In this document: in pieces, positions 25,247 through 33,376 of the stretch | Position numbering within the stretch: position 1 is the stretch's first letter | Layout: every line of letters starts with the position of its first letter | DNA from: Clostridiales bacterium | Lineage (GTDB): Bacteria > Bacillota > Clostridia > Ch29 | Direction of reading: 5' to 3' | NCBI GenBank assembly: GCA_012728565.1 | Contig: JAAYEV010000115.1 | Coordinates: 1 to 38,698, forward strand | DNA length: 38,698 nucleotides | Made by a program: the position numbers and the translations under genes | Notes under the pieces: model-generated | The model's input: the letters and a program-made list of their open reading frames with translations, nothing else | Databases searched by the model: none | What the model was told of the DNA's origin: nothing

Positions 25247-26758
25247 ATGCATCTGGACATCGATATAAAGGGAGTTACCTGCGATTCGAGAAAAGTAAAG
25301 CCGGGATTTGCTTTTGTCGCAATAAAGGGGGAAAGGGAAGATGGAAACGACTATATCCGGGAAGCAATCACCAATGGGGCTTCGGTTATTTACACAGAGG
25401 CAAACCCGGAGGACCTTCCATTGAACGTTCCGGTTATAAGGGTGCAAAATTCAAGGGCGGTGTTGGGAAGACTGTTGTCCAGGTTTTACGGTTTCCCCTC
25501 CGAGAAACTCAATATGATAGGAGTTACCGGCACCAATGGAAAAACCACTACCACTTTCATGATAGAGAACATATTCCGCAGGGCCGGATACTCCACCGGC
25601 CTTATCGGCACGGTCATGGTCAAGGCGGGGGACAACTATTATCCCCACGGCCTAACCACGCCGGACAGTGAAGAGTTGCAAAAATACCTCGCTGAGATGG
25701 TTGACCAGGGCGTGTACGCCGCCGTAATGGAGGTGTCTTCCCATGGGCTCAAGTACCGGAGGGTGGACTCGGTGCGGTTTAACACGGCGGTGCATACCAA
25801 TATAACTCACGATCATCTGGATGCCCACAGCAGTTTCGAAGAATATGTATCCACAAAAAAAAGGCTGTTCAACATGCTGCCCCCGGGAGCGGCGGCGATA
25901 ATAAATACCGACGACCCCCACGGGCTGGAACTGGTACGGGATAACCCTAAACTGCTCATACTAACTTACGGTTTGGGCGCAAAGGCTAGCATAACCGCTT
26001 CCAGCATAGATGTGAACAGCCTTGGGATAAGCTATACCTACTGCCTGCAGAGGTCCTTTACCAGCGTAATGGGCAGTGACGTAGAGCCCCAGGAAATTCC
26101 GATAAATCTCACGGTTCCGGGGAAACACAACATATACAACAGCCTTGCCGCGGCAACGGTGGGCCTTTTGTACGGTGTTGAGCCAAAGGTGGTTCAGTCG
26201 GCGCTTAAAAATTTCAAGGGCGTATGGCGAAGGATGCAGGTGATATACCAGGAGGACTTTACCGTTATAGACGATTTCAGCCACAATCCCGGCAGTTACG
26301 AGGCGGCCTTTGAAACGGTCCAGACCATGGATTATAACAACCTTTATATTGTAAATGCCATACGGGGCGGCAGGGGAGAAGAGATAAACAGCATTAACGC
26401 GTCGGTGATTTCAAGCTGGGCAAACCTGCTGGATGTTAAGGAAGTGCTGGTGACCAGCAGCGAGGACGTTGTGGAAGAGAGCGACCGGGTAACCGCCGGC
26501 GAAAGGGAGGCCTTTATGTCGGAACTTAAAAAAGCCGGGGTAAAGGCAAGGCACTACGACCTGCTGGAGCAGGCGGTGGAAGAGGCAGTAAGCAAGGCGG
26601 GGAAGGGGGATTTGGTCCTACTGATGGGTGCCCAGGGCATGAATAGAGGGCAGGATGTATTCCGGGATAAGATGGACGGTCGGTCCCGTATCAGGAGAAG
26701 GGATATTACCGACCTGCCCTTTGAATACCACCACGGCAATACAATAAACCCCTCATAA
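25247..26758 (+). CDS. Divergent MurE-like (Mur ligase family) protein
   Basis: This 503-residue ATP-dependent ligase has the MurE fold. The N-terminal domain shows the UDP-MurNAc-type motif VTCDSRKVKPG, the centre has the P-loop VTGTNGKTTTT (93-103), THDHLDAHSSFEEY, and the carbamylated-lysine region STKKRLF (K204). The C-terminal domain departs from MurE: DYAHTPD is DDFSHNPG, the GGDRDxxKR stretch is replaced by NAIRGGRGEEIN, and the DNPR amino-acid motif is absent. The N-terminus begins about 20 residues later than usual MurE. It therefore may ligate another amino acid or act on another substrate; a normal MurE is expected elsewhere. The start follows GGAGTG. An SSB-like gene follows 72 bases later. 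Confidence 0.85.
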   Translation: MHLDIDIKGVTCDSRKVKPGFAFVAIKGEREDGNDYIREAITNGASVIYTEANPEDLPLNVPVIRVQNSRAVLGRLLSRFYGFPSEKLNMIGVTGTNGKTTTTFMIENIFRRAGYSTGLIGTVMVKAGDNYYPHGLTTPDSEELQKYLAEMVDQGVYAAVMEVSSHGLKYRRVDSVRFNTAVHTNITHDHLDAHSSFEEYVSTKKRLFNMLPPGAAAIINTDDPHGLELVRDNPKLLILTYGLGAKASITASSIDVNSLGISYTYCLQRSFTSVMGSDVEPQEIPINLTVPGKHNIYNSLAAATVGLLYGVEPKVVQSALKNFKGVWRRMQVIYQEDFTVIDDFSHNPGSYEAAFETVQTMDYNNLYIVNAIRGGRGEEINSINASVISSWANLLDVKEVLVTSSEDVVEESDRVTAGEREAFMSELKKAGVKARHYDLLEQAVEEAVSKAGKGDLVLLMGAQGMNRGQDVFRDKMDGRSRIRRRDITDLPFEYHHGNTINPS

Positions 26759-26830
26759 TTATTTTGGTTCCCGAATAAACATATTGTTAGGTTGAAGGTA
26801 CACAAGAAAATAAAGGGGAGTGTGGGGTCA

Positions 26831-27508
26831 GTGTCACAAAGGACGGTAAACAACAATGCTGTAACCGTGGTGGGCAGGTACTACGGCGGTTTTGAGTTCA
26901 GTCACAAGGTATACGGTGAGGGGTTCTACAATTTCAAACTTATGGTCCCAAGGCTCAGTGATTATTCGGATATACTGCCGGTTACCGTTTCCGAAAGGCT
27001 AATATATGGGATGGACATTACAAGCTGCAGGCAGAACATAATAATCCAGGGTCAGCTGAGATCCTATAACAAGTTTGTGGACGGGAGCAACAGGCTTATA
27101 CTCACCATTTTTGCCCGGGACCTGTCACTGCAGCAGGAGCAGGAAGAAATAAAAAACCCGAACCAGATTACCCTGGACGGGTACGTGTGCAAAAGCCCGC
27201 TTTACCGGACCACGCCCTTTGGAAGGGAGATAACCGATATACTGCTGGCGGTCAACCGGGCCTACGGGAAGTCTGACTATATACCGTGCATCGCGTGGGG
27301 AAGGAATGCAAGGTTTTCAGAAAAGCTTAAGGTAGGTGACAGGATAAAAATCTGGGGAAGGGTACAGAGCCGGGAGTACCAAAAAAAGACTCACAACGGC
27401 GAAGTCATAAACAAGGTTGCTTACGAGGTATCAATATCGAAAATGGAGAGGATAAACGAAAACAATAGGTCCGGTAGTAACGATGAAGGGGTAGAGGACT
27501 GCTGCTAA
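26831..27508 (+). CDS. Double OB-fold, SSB-like protein
   Basis: This 225-residue protein appears to contain two SSB-type OB folds. The first spans about residues 8-105 (NNAVTVVGRYYGGFEFSHKVYGEGFYNFKLMVPR region) and the second about 115-210 (NQITLDGYVCKSPLYRTTPFGREITDILLAVNR, then DYIPCIAWGRNARFSEKLKVGDRIKIWGRVQSR). The second closely matches bacterial SSB. There is no acidic phenylalanine-ending tip as in replicative SSB; the tail is EDCC. The start is GTG at 26831; an in-frame TTG at 26792 would lengthen it by 13 residues. A role in single-stranded DNA binding is likely; its process is unknown. It is next to the MurE-like gene, and the link is unexplained. Confidence 0.75.
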   Translation: MSQRTVNNNAVTVVGRYYGGFEFSHKVYGEGFYNFKLMVPRLSDYSDILPVTVSERLIYGMDITSCRQNIIIQGQLRSYNKFVDGSNRLILTIFARDLSLQQEQEEIKNPNQITLDGYVCKSPLYRTTPFGREITDILLAVNRAYGKSDYIPCIAWGRNARFSEKLKVGDRIKIWGRVQSREYQKKTHNGEVINKVAYEVSISKMERINENNRSGSNDEGVEDCC

Positions 27509-27525
27509 GGGCAGTCTGTTTATTT
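27497..27525 (+). terminator. Probable terminator after SSB-like gene
   Basis: GACTGC (27497-27502) pairs with GCAGTC (27511-27516) across the stop codon, followed by TGTTTATTTT. The stem is short and the T-run imperfect, so termination may be partial. Confidence 0.55.
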
Positions 27526-27585
27526 TGCTGTAGGGGCATATCGTGATAAAATATATATATAAAAAACAAGGCCGAGGTGATGATT

Positions 27586-28902
27586 GTGAGGGAATGCGAA
27601 GAGTGTATTGTGGAAATACTCCGCAGGGAAGTGGTTCCCGCCCTTGGATGTACCGAGCCGGCGGCGGTGGCGCTGGCTGCAGCCAACGCCCGGAAGGCTG
27701 TCGGCGGTCAGCCTGAAGAAATAAAGGTTTTGGTAAGCAGCAATATTTATAAGAACGGTATTGCAGTAGGGATTCCCGGCATAGACAGGGTTGGAATAGA
27801 CGTGGCTGCGGCGCTGGGCGCTGCTGTCGGACAGGCCGACAGAGGCCTGGAAGTGCTGGAGAGCGTGGAAAAGGAAGGAGCGGATGCCGCCCTTCGATTT
27901 GTGGACAGCGGCTTGGTACATATCGAGGTGCTGGACAGGCCCGGGGTATACGTGGAATGCAGCGTAAAAACCGACGCCGGAACCGGGCGGTGTATTATTG
28001 AGGACGGTCATACCAATATAGTGCTGCTTGAAGCAAACGGGAAGACAGTTCTGAAAAAGGACAGCTCCCGGGCAAACAGTGGCAGCCAGCTGAGAGAGTG
28101 GCTTCAGGGCATGAAAATATCCCAGTTGATAGACATTATCAGGGAAATTCCCTATGAAAAAATAGCCTTTATGCTGGCGGGAAGAGATATGAACCTTGAG
28201 GTTGCGTTAAAGGGTCTTAAAGAAAAGACCGGCATGGGAGTTGGATACAGCATTTATCATTCCATCAAGAGGGGCGTACTGGCCGATGACCTTCACAATT
28301 ATGCCGCAGCCTTGACGGCAGCCGGGGCTGATGTTAGGATGGCCGGGGTGAAGATGGCTGTTATGAGCAGCGCGGGCAGCGGCAATCACGGTATCACTGC
28401 GATACTGCCGGTCACTGCCGTGGCGGAGAGGATTGAAGCAACCGATGAAGAACTGGCAAGGGCTCTTGCAATCAGCCATATCATTACCATATATATAAAG
28501 AGCTATACCGGGAAGCTTTCAGCGCTTTGCGGGTGTGCCGTGGCGGCCGCCATAGGTGCAAGCAGCGGTATAGCTTTTTTGTACGGAGCCAACAACCGTC
28601 AGATAGAGGGGACCATCAAGAACATGGTGGCAAACCTAACCGGGATGATATGCGACGGCGGCAAGGTGGGCTGCGCGCTGAAGCTTTCCACCGCAGCCTC
28701 CGCAGCGCTGCAGTCGGCGGTGCTGGCCATAGGGGGTACCGTTGTACCCTGTGACAATGGCATAATCCACTGCAGTGTAGAGAAAACCATACAAAACCTC
28801 GGCAGGGTGAGCGACCCAGGGATGCTGGAGACCGACCATACCATCCTTGAGGTCATGGTGGACAACTTGGCCACCAACAAGAGAAACTGCATGGGCTGCT
28901 AA
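27586..28902 (+). CDS. cyuA: L-cysteine desulfidase / UPF0597 family protein
   Basis: This 438-residue cytoplasmic protein is of the family that includes archaeal L-cysteine desulfidase and E. coli CyuA (YhaM), enzymes that break cysteine to pyruvate, sulfide and ammonia. Cysteines in the three conserved contexts are present: PALGCTEP (C22), ALCGCAVAAAIG and GMICDGGKVGC. In the characterised archaeal enzyme three cysteines hold a 4Fe-4S cluster. The strongly conserved opening EVVPALGCTEPAAVALA is near the start. GTG at 27586 is favoured because GAGGTG lies seven bases upstream; ATG at 27580 and GTG at 27577 are alternatives. It may instead act on serine or a related amino acid. It ends at a long hairpin shared with convergent argH. 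Confidence 0.82.
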   Translation: MRECEECIVEILRREVVPALGCTEPAAVALAAANARKAVGGQPEEIKVLVSSNIYKNGIAVGIPGIDRVGIDVAAALGAAVGQADRGLEVLESVEKEGADAALRFVDSGLVHIEVLDRPGVYVECSVKTDAGTGRCIIEDGHTNIVLLEANGKTVLKKDSSRANSGSQLREWLQGMKISQLIDIIREIPYEKIAFMLAGRDMNLEVALKGLKEKTGMGVGYSIYHSIKRGVLADDLHNYAAALTAAGADVRMAGVKMAVMSSAGSGNHGITAILPVTAVAERIEATDEELARALAISHIITIYIKSYTGKLSALCGCAVAAAIGASSGIAFLYGANNRQIEGTIKNMVANLTGMICDGGKVGCALKLSTAASAALQSAVLAIGGTVVPCDNGIIHCSVEKTIQNLGRVSDPGMLETDHTILEVMVDNLATNKRNCMGC

Positions 28903-28915
28903 AAAAAGAAAAAGC

Positions 28916-28963
28916 GGGGACGGTTCCGGTGGTTTCCGAAAGAAAACCGCCGGAACCGTCCCC
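28916..28963. repeat. Long palindrome built from two inverted type A cores
   Basis: GGGGACGGTTCCGGTGGTTT (28916-28935) pairs with the right arm ending at 28963 over 20 positions with a single G-T wobble, leaving a loop of about seven bases. GGGGACGGTTC forms the base of the stem on the left and its complement on the right. It lies between convergent genes, 13 bases after the cyuA-like stop. No T-run follows directly. Confidence 0.85.
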
Positions 28964-28980
28964 TTGGATTATATAGAAGG

Positions 28981-29010
28981 GGTTTTAGGCTAAAACCTTT
29001 TTATCTTTTT
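28981..29010 (+). terminator. Intrinsic terminator of cyuA-like gene
   Basis: GGTTTTAG (28981-28988) and CTAAAACC (28990-28997) form a compact stem followed by TTTTTATCTTTTTTT. It ends plus-strand transcription just before the argH stop on the other strand. Confidence 0.75.
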
Positions 29011-30396
29011 TTAAGACTTGGAAAAGTGGGACAAAAAGTCCCTGGACTTTTGTATATGGGCCTTAACCTGCTCCGGTGCTGGCCCTCCCGGTATATTCCG
29101 GGCCGCGACACAGTTTTCCGGTTTTATGACCTCCAGTATATCCTCCTGGAATACCGGGGACACCCTCCTGTAATCTTCTATTGTAAGCTGTCCCAGCGAA
29201 AGACCCTTTTCGCAGCAGCCCAGCACCAGTTCGCCCACTATGCGGTGGGCGGTGCGGAAGGGCACCCCTTTTTTTACAAGGTAGTCCGCAACATCGGTGG
29301 CGTTTGAGAATCCCTCTCCCGCCGCCTGGTACATGCGGCCCTTGTTGAATTTAAGCGTGGCCAGCATGGGCACGAATACCGAGAGGCAACCTTTTACCGT
29401 GTCCACCGTATCGAACACGCCTTCCTTGTCTTCCTGCATATCCTTGTTATAGGCAAGGGGAAGCCCCTTCATGACGGTCAGAAGCCCCATAAGATTGCCG
29501 TATACCCGGCCGGTTTTGCCCCTTATCAGTTCCGCTGCATCGGGGTTCTTTTTTTGGGGCATTATGCTGCTGCCGGTACTGTAGGCATCGTCCATTTCCA
29601 CAAATCCGAATTCGCTGGAAGACCACAGGATAAGCTCCTCGCAAAAACGGCTTAGGTGCATCATTATTATGGAGCATGCGGCCAAGAATTCTATAGCGTA
29701 GTCCCTGTCACTGACGCCGTCCAGGCTGTTTTGAGTAAAAGCGGCAAATCCAAGGAGTTTTGCCGTCAGTTCCCGGTCCAACGGGTAGGTGGTGCCGGCC
29801 AGGGCGCAGCTGCCCAGGGGGCTTTCATCCATCCTTCGGTAGCAGTCCTCAAGGCGGGTTACATCCCTTTTGAACATTTCGAAATAGGCCATCAGGTGAT
29901 GGGCCAGTGTGACCGGTTGGGCGTGCTGCAGGTGGGTATAGCCCGGTATTATGGTATCGAGGTTTTGCTCCGAAAGGTCCGCCAGTGTTTCCAAAAGGCC
30001 AATCAGCTGTTGTTCCACCTCTTTGACCTGTTCCTTGAGATACATTTTGAAGTCCACCGCCACCTGGTCGTTTCTGCTCCTGGCGGTGTGAAGTTTTTTG
30101 CCCGCTTCGCCTATGCGATCGGTCAATAGTTTTTCGATGTTCATGTGGATATCCTCGTAACCGGTATCAAACTGGATGGCTCCGTTCTCAATATCCTCCA
30201 GTATGCCTTCCAGTCCCTCTTTTATCCTGGAAAACTCCTCTTCGGTTATTACGCCGCATTTCAACAAGGCCTTCGAATGGGCTATGCTTCCCATTATATC
30301 CTGCCTGTAAAGGCGCATATCAAAGGAAATGGATGAGTGAAAGTCATCCATTTCCTTTTTAGTATTCTTTGTAAAACGTCCCGACCAAAGCTTCAT
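29011..30396 (-). CDS. argH: Argininosuccinate lyase
   Basis: This 461-residue cytoplasmic enzyme splits argininosuccinate into arginine and fumarate, the last step of arginine synthesis. The fumarase-superfamily signature [20 protein letters not shown] is present, as are [12 protein letters not shown] and TTYPLDRE. The N-terminus [23 protein letters not shown] is typical. Length is normal. Its start overlaps the argG stop by four bases (ATGA), so the two genes are translationally coupled and under the argG promoter and ArgR-type boxes. Confidence 0.96.
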   Translation of the reverse strand: MKLWSGRFTKNTKKEMDDFHSSISFDMRLYRQDIMGSIAHSKALLKCGVITEEEFSRIKEGLEGILEDIENGAIQFDTGYEDIHMNIEKLLTDRIGEAGKKLHTARSRNDQVAVDFKMYLKEQVKEVEQQLIGLLETLADLSEQNLDTIIPGYTHLQHAQPVTLAHHLMAYFEMFKRDVTRLEDCYRRMDESPLGSCALAGTTYPLDRELTAKLLGFAAFTQNSLDGVSDRDYAIEFLAACSIIMMHLSRFCEELILWSSSEFGFVEMDDAYSTGSSIMPQKKNPDAAELIRGKTGRVYGNLMGLLTVMKGLPLAYNKDMQEDKEGVFDTVDTVKGCLSVFVPMLATLKFNKGRMYQAAGEGFSNATDVADYLVKKGVPFRTAHRIVGELVLGCCEKGLSLGQLTIEDYRRVSPVFQEDILEVIKPENCVAARNIPGGPAPEQVKAHIQKSRDFLSHFSKS

Positions 30397-31637
30397 ACCG
30401 CTTTTATCTTCCTTTGCGCATTAATCTCCTGCTGGAGTTTTTCCTCCATAAGGGCCCTTACCTTGAGGGGCAGGCCGAAGAGGTTTATAAAGCCCTCGGC
30501 ATCTTTCTGGTTATATACTTCGTCTTCGCCGAAGGTGGCAAACTCGTGGTTGTAAAGGGAATAGGGCGATTTGCTGCCGCAAACGGTACAGCTTCCCTTG
30601 TACAGTTTCAGCTTAACAGTTCCGGTAACCGTTTCCTGGGTACTGTCCACAAAGGCGTCCAGCGCCTTTTTAAGCGGCGTATACCACAGGCCGTCGTATA
30701 CCAATTGGGCATACTGGTTTGCCACCGTGTCCTTGAAGAAAGACGTTTGACGGTCAAGGGTAAGCCGCTCCAGTTCACGGTGGGCGTTGTAAAGGATTGT
30801 ACCGCCGGGGCATTCATAAACGCCGCGGGATTTAATGCCCACAAGCCTGTTTTCCACCATATCGGTTATGCCAACGCCGTTTTGGCCTCCTATTTCGTTT
30901 AGCTTTTCCACAAGGGCCAGGGGGCTGTACTCAATGCCGTTTATGGCCTTGGGGATTCCCTTTTCGAAATAGATTTCCAAAAAGGTAGGATTATCCGGGG
31001 CTTTTTCAGGCGGTACCGTCATAAGGTAGGTACTGTCATCCGGCGTAAACCACGGGTCTTCCAGGTCTGAACCCTCGTGGCTTAAGTGCCACACGTTCCT
31101 GTCCATGCTGTAGGGGTGCTCCCTGGTTACCGGGACCGGTATCCCCCTTGCCACCGCATAGTCGACGGCTTGCTCCCTGGATTTTATGTCCCATATACGC
31201 CAGGGTGCTATAATCTTCATATGGGGACTTAGAGCCTTTATAGTAAGCTCGAAGCGCACCTGGTCGTTGCCTTTGCCGGTAGCGCCGTGGGCTATCGCCT
31301 CGGCACCCTCCTTGTGGGCAATTTCCACTAGTTTTTTGGCAATAAGCGGTCGGGCGAAGGAGGTACCCAAAAGGTATTTTCCTTCATAGACCGCTCCGGC
31401 CTTTAATGTGGGGAATATATAGTCCTTTACAAACTCTTCTTTCACGTCCTCTACGTACAGCTTGCTGGCCCCCGATTTCACGGCTTTCTTTTTTACAGTT
31501 TCAATTTCGGTCCCTTGACCTACGTCAACGCAGACCGCAATTACCTCGTAATCGAAGTTTTCTTTAAGCCAAGGTATAATTATTGAAGTGTCCAGGCCCC
31601 CGGAATAAGCCAGAACCACTTTCTTTTTTGAGACCAT
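30393..31637 (-). CDS. argG: Argininosuccinate synthase
   Basis: This 414-residue cytoplasmic enzyme joins citrulline and aspartate with ATP. The ATP-pyrophosphatase P-loop AYSGGLDTS lies at residues 10-18, [10 protein letters not shown] and the C-terminal [13 protein letters not shown] stretch are present. Length matches the family. The ribosome site on the minus strand is GGAGGAGG. It is the first gene of argGH; about 45 bases upstream lies a promoter with an ARG box at its start point. Confidence 0.96.
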   Translation of the reverse strand: MVSKKKVVLAYSGGLDTSIIIPWLKENFDYEVIAVCVDVGQGTEIETVKKKAVKSGASKLYVEDVKEEFVKDYIFPTLKAGAVYEGKYLLGTSFARPLIAKKLVEIAHKEGAEAIAHGATGKGNDQVRFELTIKALSPHMKIIAPWRIWDIKSREQAVDYAVARGIPVPVTREHPYSMDRNVWHLSHEGSDLEDPWFTPDDSTYLMTVPPEKAPDNPTFLEIYFEKGIPKAINGIEYSPLALVEKLNEIGGQNGVGITDMVENRLVGIKSRGVYECPGGTILYNAHRELERLTLDRQTSFFKDTVANQYAQLVYDGLWYTPLKKALDAFVDSTQETVTGTVKLKLYKGSCTVCGSKSPYSLYNHEFATFGEDEVYNQKDAEGFINLFGLPLKVRALMEEKLQQEINAQRKIKAV

Positions 31638-31658
31638 CCCTATTCCTCCTCCAAAACG

Positions 31659-31676
31659 AGTGTATTAATATACAGA
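31659..31676. promoter_or_regulatory. ARG box (ArgR/AhrC operator) at argG start point
   Basis: The 18 bases contain TGTATTAATATACA and match 11 of the 12 defined positions of the ARG box consensus TNTGNATWWWWATNCANA. It lies at about +5 to +22 of the predicted argG transcript, where binding would block transcription when arginine is plentiful. Confidence 0.7.
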
Positions 31677-31687
31677 TTATAATGATA

Positions 31688-31715
31688 ATTATACTACTAA
31701 TTTATTTTTATGCAA
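31688..31715 (-). promoter_or_regulatory. argGH promoter
   Basis: Read on the minus strand, TTGCAT (31715 to 31710) is followed after 16 bases by TATAAT (31693 to 31688). Transcription would start near 31681. The region around it is strongly A/T-rich. Confidence 0.7.
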
Positions 31716-31803
31716 TAGTTTTTATAAATATATATAAAAAATTTTTGTACAAGCAGCAATATCGTATAATACAGCTCATTGAATGAAGAACAGGCTGAAT
31801 AAA

Positions 31804-31821
31804 TGTGCATAAATATACCCG
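31804..31821. promoter_or_regulatory. Possible upstream ARG box
   Basis: TGTGCATAAATATACCCG matches about 10 of 12 defined consensus positions. It is roughly 130 bases upstream of the predicted argG start point; distant second boxes are known in AhrC-type regulation. Confidence 0.4.
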
Positions 31822-31881
31822 AATATTCATAATACAGATGGCGGGCCATAGGTCAAAACGTTTTATGGGGGTATTTGTCAT

Positions 31882-31950
31882 AAAAAAATCCCCGGGGGAT
31901 TGGTGCCAAGTACCCGGTTTTGGGGTAGGGCCCTAAGGCTTGGGGAATCC
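31882..31950 (-). other. Structured segment between lysC and argG
   Basis: On the minus strand, AATCCCC-C-GGGGATT followed by Ts (31901 to 31882) resembles a small terminator. Just upstream, CCAAG/CTTGG (31906-31910 with 31939-31943) encloses a TACCC/GGGTA stem. The 450-base gap 31638-32087 holds these, the argG control sites and the lysC terminator, and no credible gene. It may be a back-up terminator or an unassigned RNA structure. Confidence 0.4.
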
Positions 31951-31976
31951 GAGGTATAGTGTATAGTCTGTAGAAT

Positions 31977-32017
31977 AAAAAAGCGGGAGATGGGTGATTT
32001 TTATTTTTCCATCTCCC
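31977..32017 (-). terminator. Intrinsic terminator of the lysine operon
   Basis: On the minus strand GGGAGATGG (32017 to 32009) pairs with CCATCTCCC (31993 to 31985) and is followed by GC and six Ts. It lies about 70 bases after the lysC stop and closes the asd-dap-lysC transcript. Confidence 0.85.
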
Positions 32018-32087
32018 ACTAAAAGGTCGGGCATTGCGCCCTCTTTCATGCAAGCCTGCGGCTGTCCGCCGCAAAAGAAGGGTACTC

Positions 32088-33293
32088 CTACAGGTCAAAC
32101 TCCTTTGCCAGGGCGGAGACCGCCTTGGCCTGGTCTTTCGGGTCTATGGTGCAGGATATGCGTATCTCGGAAGTGGTGATTATCTTTATCTTCACATCGT
32201 TTTCCGCCAGTACCGAGAACATCCTGGCCGCCACTCCGGGCTGGGTCTTCATGCCCATTCCCACCACCGAAAGCTTTGCTATATCGGTATCCGTTTCAAT
32301 GGTGAAGGGGCCGGCCTTTTCCTGGAGCTGTTTGACGCTTTCCAGGGCTGCGGGCAGGTCGTTTTTGGGAATTGTAAAGGAGACGCTAATCCGGTCACCT
32401 ACGGGGGTAGTCTGGCTTATCATGTCCACGTTAATATGTTTTTCGGCAAGGCCCTTAAACAGCTGGGCCACCGACTGTACTGTATATGGGAAATCATTCA
32501 CCGTCACCATCGCATCGTTGTTGTCCACGGCCAGGCCGGTTATTACGGTTTTTTCCATTATTTCATCACTCTCCCTTATAAACGTTCCGGGACGGTCCCC
32601 GGTGTTCAATGCAACGTATATGGGCACTTTGTAGTTATGGCCAATTTCTATCGAGCGGGGGTGCATTACACCGGCCCCCAGGCTGGCCATCTCCATCATT
32701 TCTTCGTAGCTGATGTACTCCAGTTTGCGGGCGGCGGGGTACAGCCCGGGGTCTATTGTGTATATACCGTCCACATCGGTGTATATCTCACAAAGGGCAC
32801 CAAGTTTTGCAGCCAGTGCCACCGCCGTTGTATCAGAACCTCCACGGCCAAGGGTTGTAATCTCGTTATTATTGTTTATACCCTGGAAGCCGGCCACGAT
32901 AACCACGTTGTCCTTATCCAGTTCTTCATAGATCACGGATGCGTCAATATCCGAGATCTTGGATTTCGTATGAAAGCCTTCGGTCATAAGGCCGATTTGC
33001 TGGCCGGTGAAGGAACGGGCTTTGCAGCCTATATCGTTAAGGGCGATGGACAAAAGCGCGATTGAAACCTGCTCACCGGTGGACATTAGCACGTCAAGCT
33101 CCCTTGGGCGCGGATTATCGCTTAACCCGTAGGCCATGGATAGCAGTTTATCGGTTGTATTGCCCATGGCGGATACCACCACCACCAGCTTTACACCGGT
33201 CTGTTTTCTTTCCTTTATCCTTTTTGCCACTTCTTTTATTTTTTCCAGGTCTTTCACCGAAGAGCCGCCGTATTTTTGTACTACAATATCCAT
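32088..33293 (-). CDS. lysC: Aspartate kinase
   Basis: This 401-residue cytoplasmic enzyme phosphorylates aspartate, the first step toward lysine, threonine and methionine. The kinase motif VQKYGGSSVKD is at residues 4-14, FQGINNNNEITTLGRGGSDTTA in the middle, and two ACT-type regulatory domains fill the last 130 or so residues (VTVNDFPYTVQSVAQLF and LSVVGMGMKTQPGVAARMF). Length fits the monofunctional Bacillus LysC/DapG type, in which a shorter subunit from an internal start is known; none was proven here. It is the last gene of the riboswitch-controlled operon, separated from dapH by a terminator-like hairpin that may lower its expression. Confidence 0.95.
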   Translation of the reverse strand: MDIVVQKYGGSSVKDLEKIKEVAKRIKERKQTGVKLVVVVSAMGNTTDKLLSMAYGLSDNPRPRELDVLMSTGEQVSIALLSIALNDIGCKARSFTGQQIGLMTEGFHTKSKISDIDASVIYEELDKDNVVIVAGFQGINNNNEITTLGRGGSDTTAVALAAKLGALCEIYTDVDGIYTIDPGLYPAARKLEYISYEEMMEMASLGAGVMHPRSIEIGHNYKVPIYVALNTGDRPGTFIRESDEIMEKTVITGLAVDNNDAMVTVNDFPYTVQSVAQLFKGLAEKHINVDMISQTTPVGDRISVSFTIPKNDLPAALESVKQLQEKAGPFTIETDTDIAKLSVVGMGMKTQPGVAARMFSVLAENDVKIKIITTSEIRISCTIDPKDQAKAVSALAKEFDL

Positions 33294-33323
33294 TGCATCA
33301 CATCCTTGTCCAGTATAGTATTG

Positions 33324-33361
33324 AAAAAAGCCACCGACCGCAGTAACTGCAATCGATGGCT
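33324..33361 (-). terminator. Terminator-like hairpin between dapH and lysC
   Basis: On the minus strand AGCCATCGA (33361 to 33353) pairs with TCGGTGGCT (33337 to 33329) with one wobble; the inner part GCAGT/ACTGC can extend it. Six Ts follow. It should give partial termination before lysC. Confidence 0.8.
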
Positions 33362-33376
33362 AGCGTACCGACGGGT

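Noticed and set aside
31638-32087. T-box or lysine riboswitch sought before argG and after lysC
   Set aside because: No T-box core or L-box signature is present on either strand here; the visible elements are terminators, a promoter and ARG boxes.
32034-33065. Long plus-strand reading frame opposite lysC
   Set aside because: It is the antisense shadow of a clear aspartate kinase gene and has implausible composition.
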